This document shows positions 1 through 10,615 of a stretch of 64,000 nt of DNA, piece by piece; position 1 is the stretch's first letter, and every line of letters begins with the position of its first letter. Origin of the DNA: Clitopilus passeckerianus (lineage: Eukaryota > Basidiomycota > Agaricomycetes > Agaricales > Entolomataceae); NCBI GenBank assembly GCA_944990035.1, contig CALYLX010000008.1:1-64000 (forward strand), written 5' to 3'. Both the position numbers and the translations under genes were made by a program. The notes beneath the pieces were generated by a model that did not search any database, had not been told where the DNA came from, and saw nothing but the letters and a program-made list of their open reading frames with translations.

Positions 1-53
1 GTTACGTATTGCTAAGGTTAATTGCGTCCTGTTACGAGAACTCATCAGCACCT
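1..53 (+). other. Untrimmed Oxford Nanopore native-barcode adapter
   Basis: Bases 1-13 (GTTACGTATTGCT) match the end of the ONT ligation adapter. Bases 14-21 are AAGGTTAA, the fixed 5' flank of native barcodes. Bases 22-45 are a 24-nt barcode that I recall as NB20 of the ONT native set. Bases 46-53 are CAGCACCT, the fixed 3' flank. The order and lengths fit the kit layout exactly. This stretch is a library artefact and not genome. It shows that the read ended where the adapter was ligated, immediately outside the telomere repeats. Confidence 0.95.
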
Positions 54-181
54 AAACCCTAAACCCTAAACCCTAAACCCTAAACCCTAAACCCTAAACC
101 CTAAACCCTAAACCCTAAACCCTAAACCCTAAACCCTAAACCCTAAACCCTAAACCCTAAACCCTAAACCCTAAACCCTAA
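54..181 (+). repeat. Telomere repeat tract, (CCCTAAA)n
   Basis: About 18 uninterrupted copies of the heptamer CCCTAAA are seen. Read outward this is TTTAGGG, with the C-rich strand on top, as expected for a left chromosome end. The tract is perfect and ends abruptly at 181 in unique sequence. Most fungi, including most studied basidiomycetes, use TTAGGG; the heptamer is the form familiar from plants and some algae and fungi. The tract length is a minimum set by the read end. Confidence 0.95.
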
Positions 182-826
182 CGCTTGATCGCTAACGAGT
201 AGTTTTGATGGATATCGTCAAGATAGCCGTTAGTATGGATGATGCAATGCGCCTTGGGCAGTTCCGCTACATCCACTCGTCGAGATGATCGAACTCACCG
301 CTCCACTGGTTTCTCCGTGCCACAGGGGAAATGTCTAGAAGGTGCAGAATCGATCGTGGCCTCACGAGGACCCGAGTTCAGCTGTTTCGTTACATCTCGT
401 TATGTTCGCATTTCGTCATGTTAACGTTTCGCCGTTCCATCGCGTCTCGGACTTTAGCAAGTCAACAACGAAAATAGCGCGCCAAGCTAAGTAAGTATAA
501 CACATGATAAGGAGTCCCGCACGGTTGCACGACGGCGCACCGTGTGGTGTCAGGTAAACACATGTCGACGGACTGATGAGCTGTATATAAACAGCGAAAG
601 TTCTGGCCAGGTGGTTTCATCAACCTCTGGGACTTTCCAGACATCGCATCTGCCTTACACGCCTACTCTAAAACCCTAAGCTCACCGGAAAGCCACGGTC
701 TAGTTACAATATTGACGCTTGAAATTGAAATGGTGTTGCGACGGCTTCATGTCAAGAAATAATTACATCATGATTAGAATACAATTGTTAAAGCTACATT
801 GATCTGCCAAATGTCCGATTATGATG
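182..826. other. Short subtelomeric intergenic stretch
   Basis: No convincing gene lies between the telomere and the kinesin gene. A TATATAAA box is present at 584-591, but no credible coding start follows it on the plus strand. The usual subtelomeric RecQ/Y'-type helicase and long subtelomeric repeats are absent. Confidence 0.5.
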
Positions 827-3800
827 CTACGAGACCTTAGGAGCAATGTTTTCTTTCTCTTTCAAATCACCAAAAACAATCCTCGTCGAAGTCGTCTTAG
901 AGGGAATGGACACCGCACCAGGACTCGTCTCCACCTCTGTCGTGTCGCTAGACAGACTCGCGACCGAGCTTGACATCAACATTCCAGCAACCTCTTCTTG
1001 CTCGTCCCCGTCCTGCCCAAAGCTGGTGTCGTGCCACCCATCCTCATCCTCTGGTATCGCCTCACGCATAAGGTCCTGATGGCCGTCAAGGCCGATTTGG
1101 TCCCCGGTCATGTCGATGGTGACTGCCTTGAGCAGGGAGGACTCGGATATCGAGGTTCGTGGTGTCGTAGATGAGTCTTCTTGAATACACGGGAGGCTAC
1201 GGCTGGTAGCTGGAGAAGCACCGCCAAAGCTGTGCCGTGGTCGCTGGATTTTGGGCCGCTGAGGAGAAGGCGATGATGACGCCCAAGTTCCGAGGCCTAA
1301 CGAGTCAAACATTGAAACGAAGGCTTGAAGTGCTCTGCGTTCACCCTCTAGTGTTTGGCGTTGCTAAGATTGAACATCAGCATGACGACGATAAAAAATA
1401 ACTACACAACCAACCTGCTTCTCCTTCTCCAACTCCCGAACCACCTGCACAGCCCATTGCTCGTGCTCCGCTCGTTTCCTCCCCTCCTCTGCAAACTTTG
1501 CTGCCCACTCCTTCTCCAGCTGATCCCTGACCTTCCTCTCAATTTCCTCCCTCATTTCTTCGTCGTTTGAAGTGTGGATGACGACCTCCAGCTCCTCGAT
1601 ACGTTGCTTCTGATCGGCAATGAGCTTGTCCTTCTCGTCGTCGCCGGTGTCTGCTGACAGTGGCGGTCGGGATTCAAGGGCAGCCTCAAGCGAGAGGATC
1701 TGAGTTGCTTGAGACTCTAGCTGAAGGCGAGCGGAAAGGAGGTCCTGCTGGAGCTGGAAGGAATTGTCAGCACACTTCAAGAAGTGAGATATACTCAGAC
1801 ATACCTGGTAAGGCGACATGTTGAAGTCAACCTTGACGGGACTAGCTGGTCGGCTCTCGTCACGAAGCTCCATGGTTTGGCTCGTAAGGATGAGTTTCGT
1901 GAGTTGTTGGATACGGGTGTTGAGGTCCTTCATCGCTTTTGACTCGTCGACTTGCTGTAGGTGATGTTCAGGAACATGTATCGTCGATAACGAGAAATTT
2001 TACGAACCTCTCGAGCACTCAGCCGCCTCTTGAACACAGGTGCCTCCTTCTCCTTCTCCGCCAGTCTTGTCTTGAGTTCCTCAATCTCCTTTCGGTACCG
2101 CTCAATGAGAGCATCAGTGTCGATGACTTCCTTCTTCTGAGCGTTGAGCTAAGGTGAACATGTCAGCAAATATGACGATAATGTACTGAGAATGAACTTA
2201 CTGCTACACCCTTTATTCGTTTGGCGAACCCAAGGGTGCTCATCGTCTCCGCGAGGGCAGAGGGGTCGGGGTTGAGGGTGCATACGACGGAAATTCTTGC
2301 ATTTCCGGCAAGTGAGGGTTGAAGAAGTCGAGTAAGCTTGGAATTTCGGTAAGGAACGTGGTCACTGCAGAAAATTAATCAGTTTCAAACGAAAAGCAGC
2401 AGAATGCGTGACGAACTTTTTCTTCTTGGATGCGTTATCAGCGAGGGTGCCGATGACCGAGCCCAACGTCAGTAAACTGTGGCGTGTGATTAGCAGCTTG
2501 TCCCGTCGCGCAACGAAAACCATGCGTACCTGGTGTTAATATATTTCCCCTCCCTCGTCCTCTCCTTGTCCGATGTAGCCTTCTCGGAACCAGCGAGATC
2601 AATCAGACTCTGCAAGTGAGCGTCAGCGACAATGCTCAAAACGGCGTCAAGATAAACCTACCAGCACACTCGTCGTTACTCCGTTGCCACCCTTCGCCTG
2701 CAACCTAGGCCCACCAAGACCAGGCGTTTTTCGGCCACTAGGTGTCGCAGGTGTACACCTCCCATTCATCGTCGCTTCATCGTCTTCACCACTACTTCCC
2801 CGCTCCCGACTCTCGATAACCATCCTAAAGATGCTATGGCTTCGACTGCTCCTCTCGTTCCAGTCTGTGCATGCCGTCCTCCGGTTGCTCTCCCCTCTCC
2901 TCAACACTTCCTTGACACCCTTCAAGCTCGTCACGACTTCCTCTCGTAGCGGCGTAAGGATTATCTCGTTTGGTCCATTCCCGCCCTGAATTTGAACAGG
3001 GGTCTTCGCAGAAGTTGCTGGAGGCGCCAGGAGGTCGTATACAGTCTCGTTGTAAATCTCCAGATACGAGCACCGTAGAAGGTACTCTCGGGTAGGTGTA
3101 GCTCGGATGTGGGAGAAGACATCCTTCATGGCGCGAGGAATGATACCCGGTTCGCCACGGTCGCCTGGTAGGTCGGTTTGGGGTGGTGCTCCAGATAATG
3201 TGTAGGTCTTGCCAGACGCCGTTTGACCATAGGCGAAGATGACGGCGTTGTAGCCATCCATAGCAGCTCGGACGTGGGAGCGTGCAACGCGAGTGTAGAT
3301 GGGCTTGTTAGGTGAGCCAGTAAGGATGGCGTCAAAGGCGAATGGTTGGGTTGAGCTGTTGAGGTTGGAGGCGATGGAGAGCGAGTTTGTTGACGGAGAG
3401 AGGACGAAAGCAGATGGTCCATCAGAGGGGCGTATTCTACATCGATGTGTGGTCAGCTATCATTTGCTGGAGGATGGGATATGATTTGACTTACCGAATT
3501 GAAACCTGAACTTTGTTGTCCTTGCCGTGGTCCTGCAGCCAGGCAAGATCCTCATCAAGTTCGAAAGAAGCATCAGCTTCAGGTTCAATGGAGGAGTAGT
3601 CGATCGTCTTTTCTTCCGGGTCAATGACAGACACGTCATTTTCACTGTAGCCAGGATCGAAAACATCCAGTTTTCGGGAAGGTGTACCAGGAGTTCGAGG
3701 GCGAGATGCAGCTCTTGAAGCTGGTCGCGAAGGAGAAGATTGGATGGGGGAGAGAATAGAAGCTTGAGACTTCGTTCTTGTTCGCCCCTCCACTGACAGA

Positions 3801-3988
3801 GGTGCCTTGTATCGTTTATGTGTAGATCCCAGCAAAGTAGACGTGCTTGATGAAAGACTTGACGTTGACGTGGAAGACGTAAAAGAAAGCGCTGAGGTCG
3901 GTCGTTTTGGCGTTGAGATCATGGATGTTGGCCGCGCAGGCGTGCGCACGGGCGTCGTCGGTTTTGAGGGCGTCGTGTTGACGGACAT
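827..3988 (-). CDS. Kinesin-7-like motor protein (CENP-E/Kip2/Tea2 type)
   Basis: This is a microtubule motor with an N-terminal ATPase domain. I chose the ATG at 3988 (MSVNTTPSK), which opens a leader of about 165 residues rich in Ser, Thr and Pro, as in Kip2/Tea2-type kinesins. The motor starts at VSIRIRPSD across an intron (exon 1 ends near 3495, exon 2 begins near 3436). It has the P-loop GQTASGKT, where the Ala is typical of CENP-E relatives. Switch I is NERSSRSH and switch II is DLAGSE (near 2590). The motor ends in LGFAKRIKG near 2220. A coiled-coil segment follows (about 2150-1390), then a low-complexity tail ending at 827. At least seven introns interrupt the gene. The full motor core is present and I see no break. 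Kip2/Tea2 kinesins promote microtubule growth and polarity; that role is inferred here from the family. Confidence 0.88.
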
Positions 3989-4739
3989 GGTCAACGACGA
4001 TGAGAAGAGCAACGAACCGTGTGAAGCGAGGCTTTGTTTGTACAGAACACGCGTTGTTTTGGCAACACGACGCGTTCTACCCCACGTGAGCGCATTGTCC
4101 AATCACAGTCGACCTTGGCTTTGATGGAGATCGCCTTGAGGCTTTGGCGAAGGTCGCTTTCAATTAAATCTTGCTCTATGATCGTGCAAGAGCTCAGGCA
4201 ATTCCCCGAAATAATAGCAAGGATACTTCACCCATGCTCGCCTTCGCTCCTCCGGGCTTAGCTCTTTGATCTGATTCTCGTTGGATCTTCGTCACAGGAG
4301 CGATTACAGCAACATTACCGACGCGGTAAGCCCAGAATGGTACTCCTGATTAACTCCTGGTTCCAGCGAACTCCTCTCTACACTAGACGTCTATTGACAA
4401 GCACCCTATTTCTCAGGGGCACGGTAAGTACTGGAGTATCTATTTCGTTTCCAAAACGAGCCCAACCTTCGGAGTATGTTACGACGCAGTCAAAGATATC
4501 GCCATTGGTATTCTGCAGTTTAAGCTCTATACGCTTACCATGGGCGCGCCTATTTATTATGTGAATACGAAATCCTCTCCAGAAATGAGGGGAAACTCCT
4601 GTCGATTGCTCTTTATCCGCGTTCTCCGAAGATAGACGTCTTACAACGTTGGAAAGGGGCTCATGACGCGGCTGTGCAATCGGCCTCGCCTGAATGGTAT
4701 ATAAACTGCCGTTTCGCGACGTATTCTCCAACAAACACA
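3989..4739. other. Divergent intergenic region, kinesin/CsbD
   Basis: This region holds the promoters of the leftward kinesin gene and the rightward CsbD-like gene. A 120-codon minus-strand reading frame (4378-4740) lacks an ATG and overlaps the TATA box, so I do not call it a gene. Confidence 0.5.
4698..4705 (+). promoter_or_regulatory. TATA box of the CsbD-like gene
   Basis: TATATAAA lies about 35 bp before the ATG at 4740, which implies a very short 5' leader. A strong TATA fits an inducible stress gene. Confidence 0.55.
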
Positions 4740-5187
4740 ATGAATCCCAACACTAGCAACACCTCCTCTACCCAGAACATGTCCAGCGGCGACCCCAGGT
4801 GCGTTATATCATCGCCGAGCTTATTCTTCCTCGCTCAGCGTCGTTTTCCAGCAAAATGTCCGGCCACATGCAAAACGCGAAGGGCAACATTAAGGAAGGC
4901 CTTGGCAAAATGACGGGTTCCGCCAACCTCCAGCAGTCCGGCCAACAAGAGCGTATGGCTGGCAAGAACGAGTTGAACGCCGCCAAGGGCCAAGGGTACG
5001 CTCAAGGCGCTGGTGACCGTATGGAGGGTAAGAAGGATCAGGTCGTCGGTGCTGCTACTGGGGATCGCTCTCAGGAGGCTCGTGGTGAGTAATTTCATGC
5101 GAATAATTGAACTTTGCTTACTGGTTGGTAGGTAACATGGAGCACAACAAGGGTCAAGCTCAGCAGGAGTTCAATCGTCGTGTTTGA
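4740..5187 (+). CDS. CsbD-like stress-response protein
   Basis: This is a small hydrophilic protein of 115 residues in three exons (4740-4798, 4852-5084, 5132-5187), with both introns GT-AG and in phase. The core contains MSGHMQNAKGNIKEGLGKMT and later repeats of the type KGQ.YAQGAGDRMEGKKDQV, followed by a Gln-rich end (EHNKGQAQQEF). The GNIKEGLGK and GRMEGKKDQV pattern is that of the CsbD family, general-stress proteins of bacteria and fungi with no known enzyme activity. There is no signal peptide or membrane segment, so a cytosolic protein is expected. An ATG at 4857 in exon 2 would also give a complete CsbD domain, but the upstream ATG lies just after a good TATA box and the first intron joins cleanly to it. 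Confidence 0.88.
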
Positions 5188-5418
5188 AAGCATCGTACAA
5201 CATGTATCGTACTGGCGTTAAATAAATCATCTATTGCCGATCCTCTATCGTCTCCATTGTACAACCTTCTAGATTATGCACAGAATAAAACCAGTAGGCC
5301 ACCGTGATATGCTCCGTATTACGCCATCGTGGTATGTTAGGTCTGATTTCCAGAAACGTGAGCAACTCCCGGTGTTAAATGAATTCAATTGTGATTCCGA
5401 AGCGTTAGCCGGCGCCTC
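5188..5418. other. Intergenic, 3' of CsbD gene
   Basis: Nothing recognisable is seen apart from the probable 3' end of the CsbD transcript. Confidence 0.4.
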
Positions 5419-6506
5419 TTAGAGCCTCGAGATTGTTACAGTCGTCAAGCAACGTTTATGAATGTCTTGCCGGTCGTTGAGAACTTGTTCTTCATTTCCG
5501 TTCAACAGCCATCTCGAGTTTATGAAGCCGACGAAGCCCGAGAATTGGTTGGTAAAGTTAGGCTCTAATTCATCGTAACGAGCTATTTCTCCTGCCGTGT
5601 AGTACCTCAACCGAGGCATTGAACCATTCCAATACCAGATCAAGACCAGAGCGCAGAAGTTGTCGGGAAGCATAGTCGGCATTCGACAACTTGTCCAGGC
5701 AAGGCACAGGTGTAGAACCGATCACTGGTCAATTAGTCCTAGCCTCGAAGTCTAACTTTCTGACGTTGACGAGAATTATATGAACGAGTGCCTAGATACC
5801 AGAAATGAATTCGCCGAGCTAGAAGCCTGAGCAGACCAACATGAGGGAAAGCATTGGTTACTTCTCGTGCTTTCACCACAGCGAGTGGCCTGATTAGAGG
5901 ATAGAATATCCCAAGCTACTGTTGGCGTGTCCTTGATGAGATTATCCAAATCATCGAGGCACCAAGAAGAGAAAGAACGGAAAGGATCATCTATCTGTGG
6001 TGCACTGCTCACAGATCCCATGTCGAACTCGGGGTAAATGAGCTCGGCCAGTGCCGTCTGATGCTCCAAAATCCAGTTATCGTGGAATTTCGAGTGGATA
6101 GATATTGGGCCTATGGATGGTAAAGTTCGAGTGTGGTAGCACATCTATGTCTGTGTCATTAGCTGGCTGCAGAGACGCATGAGGGAGGCTGGTGAGACGA
6201 AGGACTGTACGAAGGCAATAACAAGCATATCATGATCGGCAAAGTTTGACGTTCATTAATATTTGTGCACGCCGTAGCCAAACAACTCAGATTGTCCATG
6301 CTTCTTTCTCAACGCCATCAGCATCTGGCACGAATGATATGATGTTAAGGTCTTCCTGCACCGCGTTGCGATGGATTCAGCCTCCAAATATATCGACACT
6401 ACGCTGGGCCCCGCTAGCGCCAAAAGTCGCTTGTAATTCTATGGGCGGGCCTTGGATGACGCTGGGACGACACCTGGCTAATTCGGCTTCTAATTTTGCA
6501 AAATGA
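5419..6506 (-). pseudogene. Minus-strand coding debris, unrecognised
   Basis: Several protein-like stretches occur on the minus strand in different frames. One around 6490-6390 reads LEAELARCRPSVIQGPP. The next (about 6385-6250) continues in another frame. A longer stretch at 6144-5900 contains YPEFDMGSVSSAPQID and LDDLDNLIKDTP. It then seems to continue one base out of frame as PLAVVKAREVTNAFPHVGLL near 5880-5830. A further 87-codon frame ends at 5419. I could not connect these with GT-AG introns, so a decayed gene, or a gene with sequence errors, is more likely than an intact one. The family is not recognised. Confidence 0.3.
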
Positions 6507-6684
6507 AAGACGAAGGTTAGGTTCTTTCATTTGGTGTCGTACCCTCCCAACTGACAGACGTTATGACAGTTTCTTGGAGAATCGGTCTATCACACGATCA
6601 TATACAGATCCGTATATCACTGGCGATGCCAACTGAACGCGGTCCGAACACGTCTGTTGGTACACCTGTTGTGATCGCTTCGTG

Positions 6685-8418
6685 ATGCTGTCCTCACCCA
6701 CCTCTCCTTCCTTCCATCACCATCCTTATCGTCTGGGACGACCTCTAGGGGTTTACGCAAAGCCGTTAGCGCCTTTGGTGCTTCGGGAGCCTCGAGATTT
6801 TGACATATTTCAGCACGTTGAAGAATCGCCATACGGCCTGGATCCATTTTACGGTCGACGCTCTCGAAAGGCTATGGATTATTACTACGCTAGCAGAGCA
6901 TTTGCCGAAAAACCTAACTCCTCTGCGCTGTCACGGAGGAGCACCGTTGGTTCGAATCGTTCTGGCAAATCCAAGAATGCTCAAACCACACCTTCTCCCG
7001 CTCGAAGCCATTTCGGCAGTGACACTATCTCTCTGAAAAGCAAGAGGCGTTTTAGGATCCCGTTCCCCATCTCCCCCAACCCATCGATTGCCTCCAATTC
7101 GACCAGCGTTTATCCCCGTTCAAGGGTCGATTCCACCACTTCTTCCTTCGACTCTAGCGTCACCGCCACCACGTTTCACACTCAAGTGGAAAGAAAAATT
7201 AGGGGCAAAAATGTGACGATACCCCCACCGTTGAGGCTCGTGAAGAGTAACCTCCATCCGAAGAAAACGAAAACCGACTCCGTCATCGAGATTATCGCTC
7301 CTGGGCCGCCTCGGAGCGATTCCAGGCTATCCATGCTTTCTCCAACTTCGCCAACCACCCATATACAATCGCCCTCTCCAACAACTCCGAGCTTTTTGCC
7401 TCCACCAGAAGAAGAGCTTCGTCAGAGGAGACTTAATAAAGTCATGCGGACGCTCGGGGAGCGAGTTCCACCAGAACTCATTGTCACGCCTCCGGTACCT
7501 TCCATCCCTCCTGTCAGCAACTCGTTAAGATCAACACCCGCGAAGATGGCTCGTCGTGCGAGTTTGACGCTCTCATCTATTCCTGTTTCCGTTTCCTCTT
7601 CCATTGTCCATGCTCGCTCAAAGTCTCGCGAGATCCTCGGTCTAAATGACCAGTCATCTATGCCAACTCCCAAGCCGCAAAAACGTCCGCCAAATCTCGT
7701 TATAGCTCCGGAAGACAACTTCCCGTACAATACCTTTGCGAAACCGTCGCAAACCATTCCACCACGAGAAGATGGAGATTCCCCAATCCGCTTCGTCGAC
7801 ATGTCCAAGCCTGTCCCTCCCCTGCCTATTCCACAAACTCCTCCTACCGCGTCCTCGCCGGCTACTACTGCAGAAGACGACCTCCCTACCCCAAAACGCC
7901 CCACTCGAGCCGAAAAACTCGCAAATCGTGCCAGTATCTCGACATCCGTTGTCCTCCCGGGTAGTCCATATCACCAACGTTTCGCCGATTCCCCTAAGGA
8001 TACCAGTCCTAGGTCGCCTCTCTCTGCCGAGGGGTCAGACATGGATACCTTGGAAGCTTGGACACCGTCACGACCTCAGTCGATCCTGGTTTCTCCTCTC
8101 ATCTGTGCGCAACGCCTATCCTTCCAGCTAGTCGTTGATGAAGCCGACGCGTCCGAGGATGACTTACCATTTTCTCCCTCCAAAAACCCATCTTCGCTTC
8201 ATCTAGATAACACGGAGTCACATTCAAAGACACCGCTCCATCTTCGCCCCGATACACCTTTCTTATGGGATGGCGACTTGACCTCACCCAAGGCAGCAAG
8301 CAGGACAAGCCTTGACTCATTCGACCCCGTTGTTCGTCGGGAACGGCGTCAAGGCTGGAGTGGTGAATGGAACCGTGCAGATATGCAGGATGTTATTTCG
8401 AGACTGCGAAATCTCTAA
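6685..8418 (+). CDS. Large disordered Ser/Pro-rich protein, unknown function
   Basis: This is a single uninterrupted frame of 577 codons from the ATG at 6685 to the TAA at 8416-8418. The N-terminus (MLSSPTSPSFHHHPYRLGRP) has an ordered-looking patch around residues 30-70 (FDIFQHVEESPYGLDPFYGRRS). The remainder is dominated by Ser, Pro, Thr and basic residues, with many SP/TP sites that look like targets of proline-directed kinases. It ends with a compact motif, WSGEWNRADMQDVISRLRNL. There is no signal peptide, membrane segment or catalytic motif. The conserved-looking ends around a disordered centre suggest a scaffold or regulatory protein, but that is inference. Lack of introns over 1.7 kb is unusual for this window. 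Confidence 0.8.
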   Translation: MLSSPTSPSFHHHPYRLGRPLGVYAKPLAPLVLREPRDFDIFQHVEESPYGLDPFYGRRSRKAMDYYYASRAFAEKPNSSALSRRSTVGSNRSGKSKNAQTTPSPARSHFGSDTISLKSKRRFRIPFPISPNPSIASNSTSVYPRSRVDSTTSSFDSSVTATTFHTQVERKIRGKNVTIPPPLRLVKSNLHPKKTKTDSVIEIIAPGPPRSDSRLSMLSPTSPTTHIQSPSPTTPSFLPPPEEELRQRRLNKVMRTLGERVPPELIVTPPVPSIPPVSNSLRSTPAKMARRASLTLSSIPVSVSSSIVHARSKSREILGLNDQSSMPTPKPQKRPPNLVIAPEDNFPYNTFAKPSQTIPPREDGDSPIRFVDMSKPVPPLPIPQTPPTASSPATTAEDDLPTPKRPTRAEKLANRASISTSVVLPGSPYHQRFADSPKDTSPRSPLSAEGSDMDTLEAWTPSRPQSILVSPLICAQRLSFQLVVDEADASEDDLPFSPSKNPSSLHLDNTESHSKTPLHLRPDTPFLWDGDLTSPKAASRTSLDSFDPVVRRERRQGWSGEWNRADMQDVISRLRNL

Positions 8419-8861
8419 TCATCCTTTCTTCTCGTTTCTTACGAGCGGGCTTCGTATACCACCTATGTACTTGGGTCCTATTTTACGAGTGTTTTCACAT
8501 ATGGTTATACTTATACCCTCATTTCATTTATCATTTCGATATCACTCGGTTGCTGGAAAGTATGATGTAATTATTTCGACTCTGTCACATCTGTAGGCTA
8601 ATTTCTTTACTGAAATGGTACATGCTTAATTCACGGAAGGGCATGACTGGAGTGCGCAACGTTTGGGCATCTCGAGGACGTCTTCAGTCCAGACTGCTCA
8701 ACGAGGTACCAGGCGATATATTGATAGTAGATAGGCGACCAAAATATCCAGTATAAGCACGCAAGTGACCTAGCGTCACAATCCACCCCAGACGATGATG
8801 GTTCGCAACCAGATATTCTCGTGTGAAGGAGAAAGGAGGAAAATACTACAAGTACCCCAAC
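8419..8861. other. Convergent intergenic region
   Basis: This region lies between two convergent genes and should hold both 3' ends. I see no gene in it. Confidence 0.5.
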
Positions 8862-9408
8862 CTATGGACAGACCGTCAAGGTTCGCGTAATGGCAGTGAC
8901 GACAGTCTTGGGATCGTCCGGAACACACTGGTAGTAGTACTAGAACCACGCGTAAGCATTGTGGGATATACAACAGAGTTTGAGGGACTCACTTCATTAA
9001 TCTTCTCGCAATGATTGCCCACACCACAAACGGTCGGTCCAGTCCATCCGAGACCTGGGATTAAAATCAGGTTTCAAGGTCTTTCGAGCCGAATCTGACT
9101 TTACCTCCACATTGATTCCACTATACACCACAGACCGGTGAATCAGTCAAGATGAAAGCGTGTGAAATGGATATACTGTACCACTGGGACCGTTGGGACT
9201 GGAATAACCGTTGTAAAAGTCGAGCATGGGCCACCCGTGGGGAAAACGGTGGTCTGCGTAGCGGTTGTGACTGCGGGTAGGGTGTCTGTTAACTAAACGT
9301 AGGGTTGTTGAGTCGTTTAGGTGGGGAGAAATGTCCCGATCAGCTCACTATGGTGCATTTCACGAGCCCCACGAATGCAAAAACAGGCCCAAGGACAGAA
9401 ACTCTCAT
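8862..9408 (-). CDS. Small secreted protein with one CBM1 (cellulose-binding) module
   Basis: I assembled a 108-residue protein from five exons: 9408-9349, 9292-9182, 9120-9105, 9054-8993 and 8939-8862. All junctions are GT-AG and in phase. Residues 1-20 (MRVSVLGPVFAFVGLVKCTI) look like a signal peptide. A short Thr/Pro/Val-rich linker with one Cys follows. Next comes a fungal type CBM1 running from WNQCGG through GWTGPTVC to YYYQCV. It keeps the cysteines and aromatic residues that form the flat cellulose-binding face. A 19-residue tail ends in CP. No catalytic domain is attached, so this is a stand-alone binding protein of the kind seen in agaricomycete secretomes. A TATAAG element lies on the minus strand about 40 bp upstream. 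The gene is easily missed because one exon is only 16 nt long. Confidence 0.82.
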
Positions 9409-9980
9409 AGTGCACAATATGGGGAGAAGGAGAGCGCCTGACGAACGCTTATAAGTCCCGGTGAAGTGACTTTCGAATAAGTTAATCTGATTGCTCACCT
9501 CGCTCCTATTCATTTCGTTCCTTAAATTAAGCATGTGTTGCACTGAGCGTCCGGTTAAAGGTCGGTTTGAAAAGAATAGTTGGGTCATACGCCGTGATCA
9601 GGACGGCTACTTCGGCAAAACCTGAGGACTACTATACGACATTGTCTGATAGGAGGAGATGCCGAGGAATAGCGATTGGTTGGAGCCAGACGTGGCCGGA
9701 CTAGAACCTCATCGAACTGTCATTGGGATCGAATAGACTCAGGAACGCTGGATCCTGCTTCTGCTTCCAGAAGTTAAACAATTCAGCAATACGCCGCTAT
9801 ACGGGCACCGTTGATTAGTCTCTCGATAGGATGCTGCTCGAGTGATGCATTGACAGTGAAAGAGAGGTGTATCTGATCAAGCCGAGATACGAATGGTAGC
9901 GCCACATGGGTGTCCGAGACGGGTGGCTGGTCCATAAGAACGACCACTTCAAATGAATGTAAACCAATCTCGAATACGTC
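9409..9980. other. Divergent intergenic region, CBM1/MsrB
   Basis: This region holds the promoters of the CBM1 gene (leftward; TATAAG at 9448-9453) and the MsrB gene (rightward). The minus-strand frame that crosses MsrB exon 1 is a shadow. Confidence 0.5.
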
Positions 9981-10615
9981 ATGGCCACAGTCAAGAAGAG
10001 CGAGGAGGAGTGGAAAGCAAGTTTGACCCCAGAGCAGGTACGGCAAATATCCAATCACATGGCTCGCCATCCTCATTAGTTCGCAGTATAGGACTCTGAG
10101 GAAGAAAGATACTGAGAGACGTGGAACCGGACAATATTACAAGCATAAGGAATCTGGTGTTTACTGCTGCGCTGGATGCGACGCCCCGCTGTACAAAAGC
10201 GATGCAAAGTTCGATGTGAGTGGCTGAAACGGACGGTTTCCAATGCCCTCTTTACTGACAAAGTAGTTCATCAGGCTGAGTCTGGATGGCCAGCGTTCTT
10301 CGATGGTGTGTCCAGTATTAGCCCTTTATTTCCTTTTTCCAAATCTTTCGTTCGCAGCAATCCCGGGCGCCGTGACCAGGCAAGAGGAGCGATCCTTCTG
10401 GGGAGTTGAGACGGAGGTAGTATGTACCGCGTGTGGCGGACACCTTGGTCATCTATTCAGAGGCGAAGGATTTAAGACGCCTAGTAAGTGCTTGGCAACT
10501 CCGCGGATGATTGCTTTTACTGAACATTGGACAAGCAAATGAGCGTCACTGCATCAACTCTGTTTCCTTGAAGTTTAGGGATGGCCAGAAGGCGAGCACG
10601 ACCGGCTGCTCTTGA
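9981..10615 (+). CDS. MSRB: Methionine-R-sulfoxide reductase B
   Basis: This enzyme reduces methionine-R-sulfoxide in proteins, using thioredoxin as the electron donor. I read five exons (9981-10037, 10087-10215, 10275-10305, 10358-10483, 10536-10615), giving 140 residues, the usual length of a single-domain MsrB. The N-terminus is MATVKKSEEEWKASLTPEQY, followed by GTGQYYKH and the first zinc pair CAGC. Next are SGWPAFFDG, the arginine-rich RQEERSFWGVE and the second zinc pair CTAC with GGHLGHLF. The catalytic cysteine is in RHCINSVSLKF. All active-site elements are present. There is no targeting signal, so a cytosolic form is expected. In two introns the in-frame acceptor is the second of two nearby AGs, so mis-splicing at the first AG would break the frame. 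Confidence 0.93.

Noticed and set aside
672..681. Telomere-like AAACCCTAAG near 675
   Set aside because: It is a single partial unit; one copy is expected by chance and does not form an interstitial telomere tract.
4378..4740. Minus-strand frame of 120 codons upstream of the CsbD gene
   Set aside because: It has no ATG, runs through the TATA box of the divergent gene and shows no domain or splice partners.
9783..10076. Minus-strand frame rich in hydrophobic residues
   Set aside because: It lies across exon 1 of MsrB, which is clearly coding on the plus strand. The hydrophobicity is a by-product of the opposite strand.
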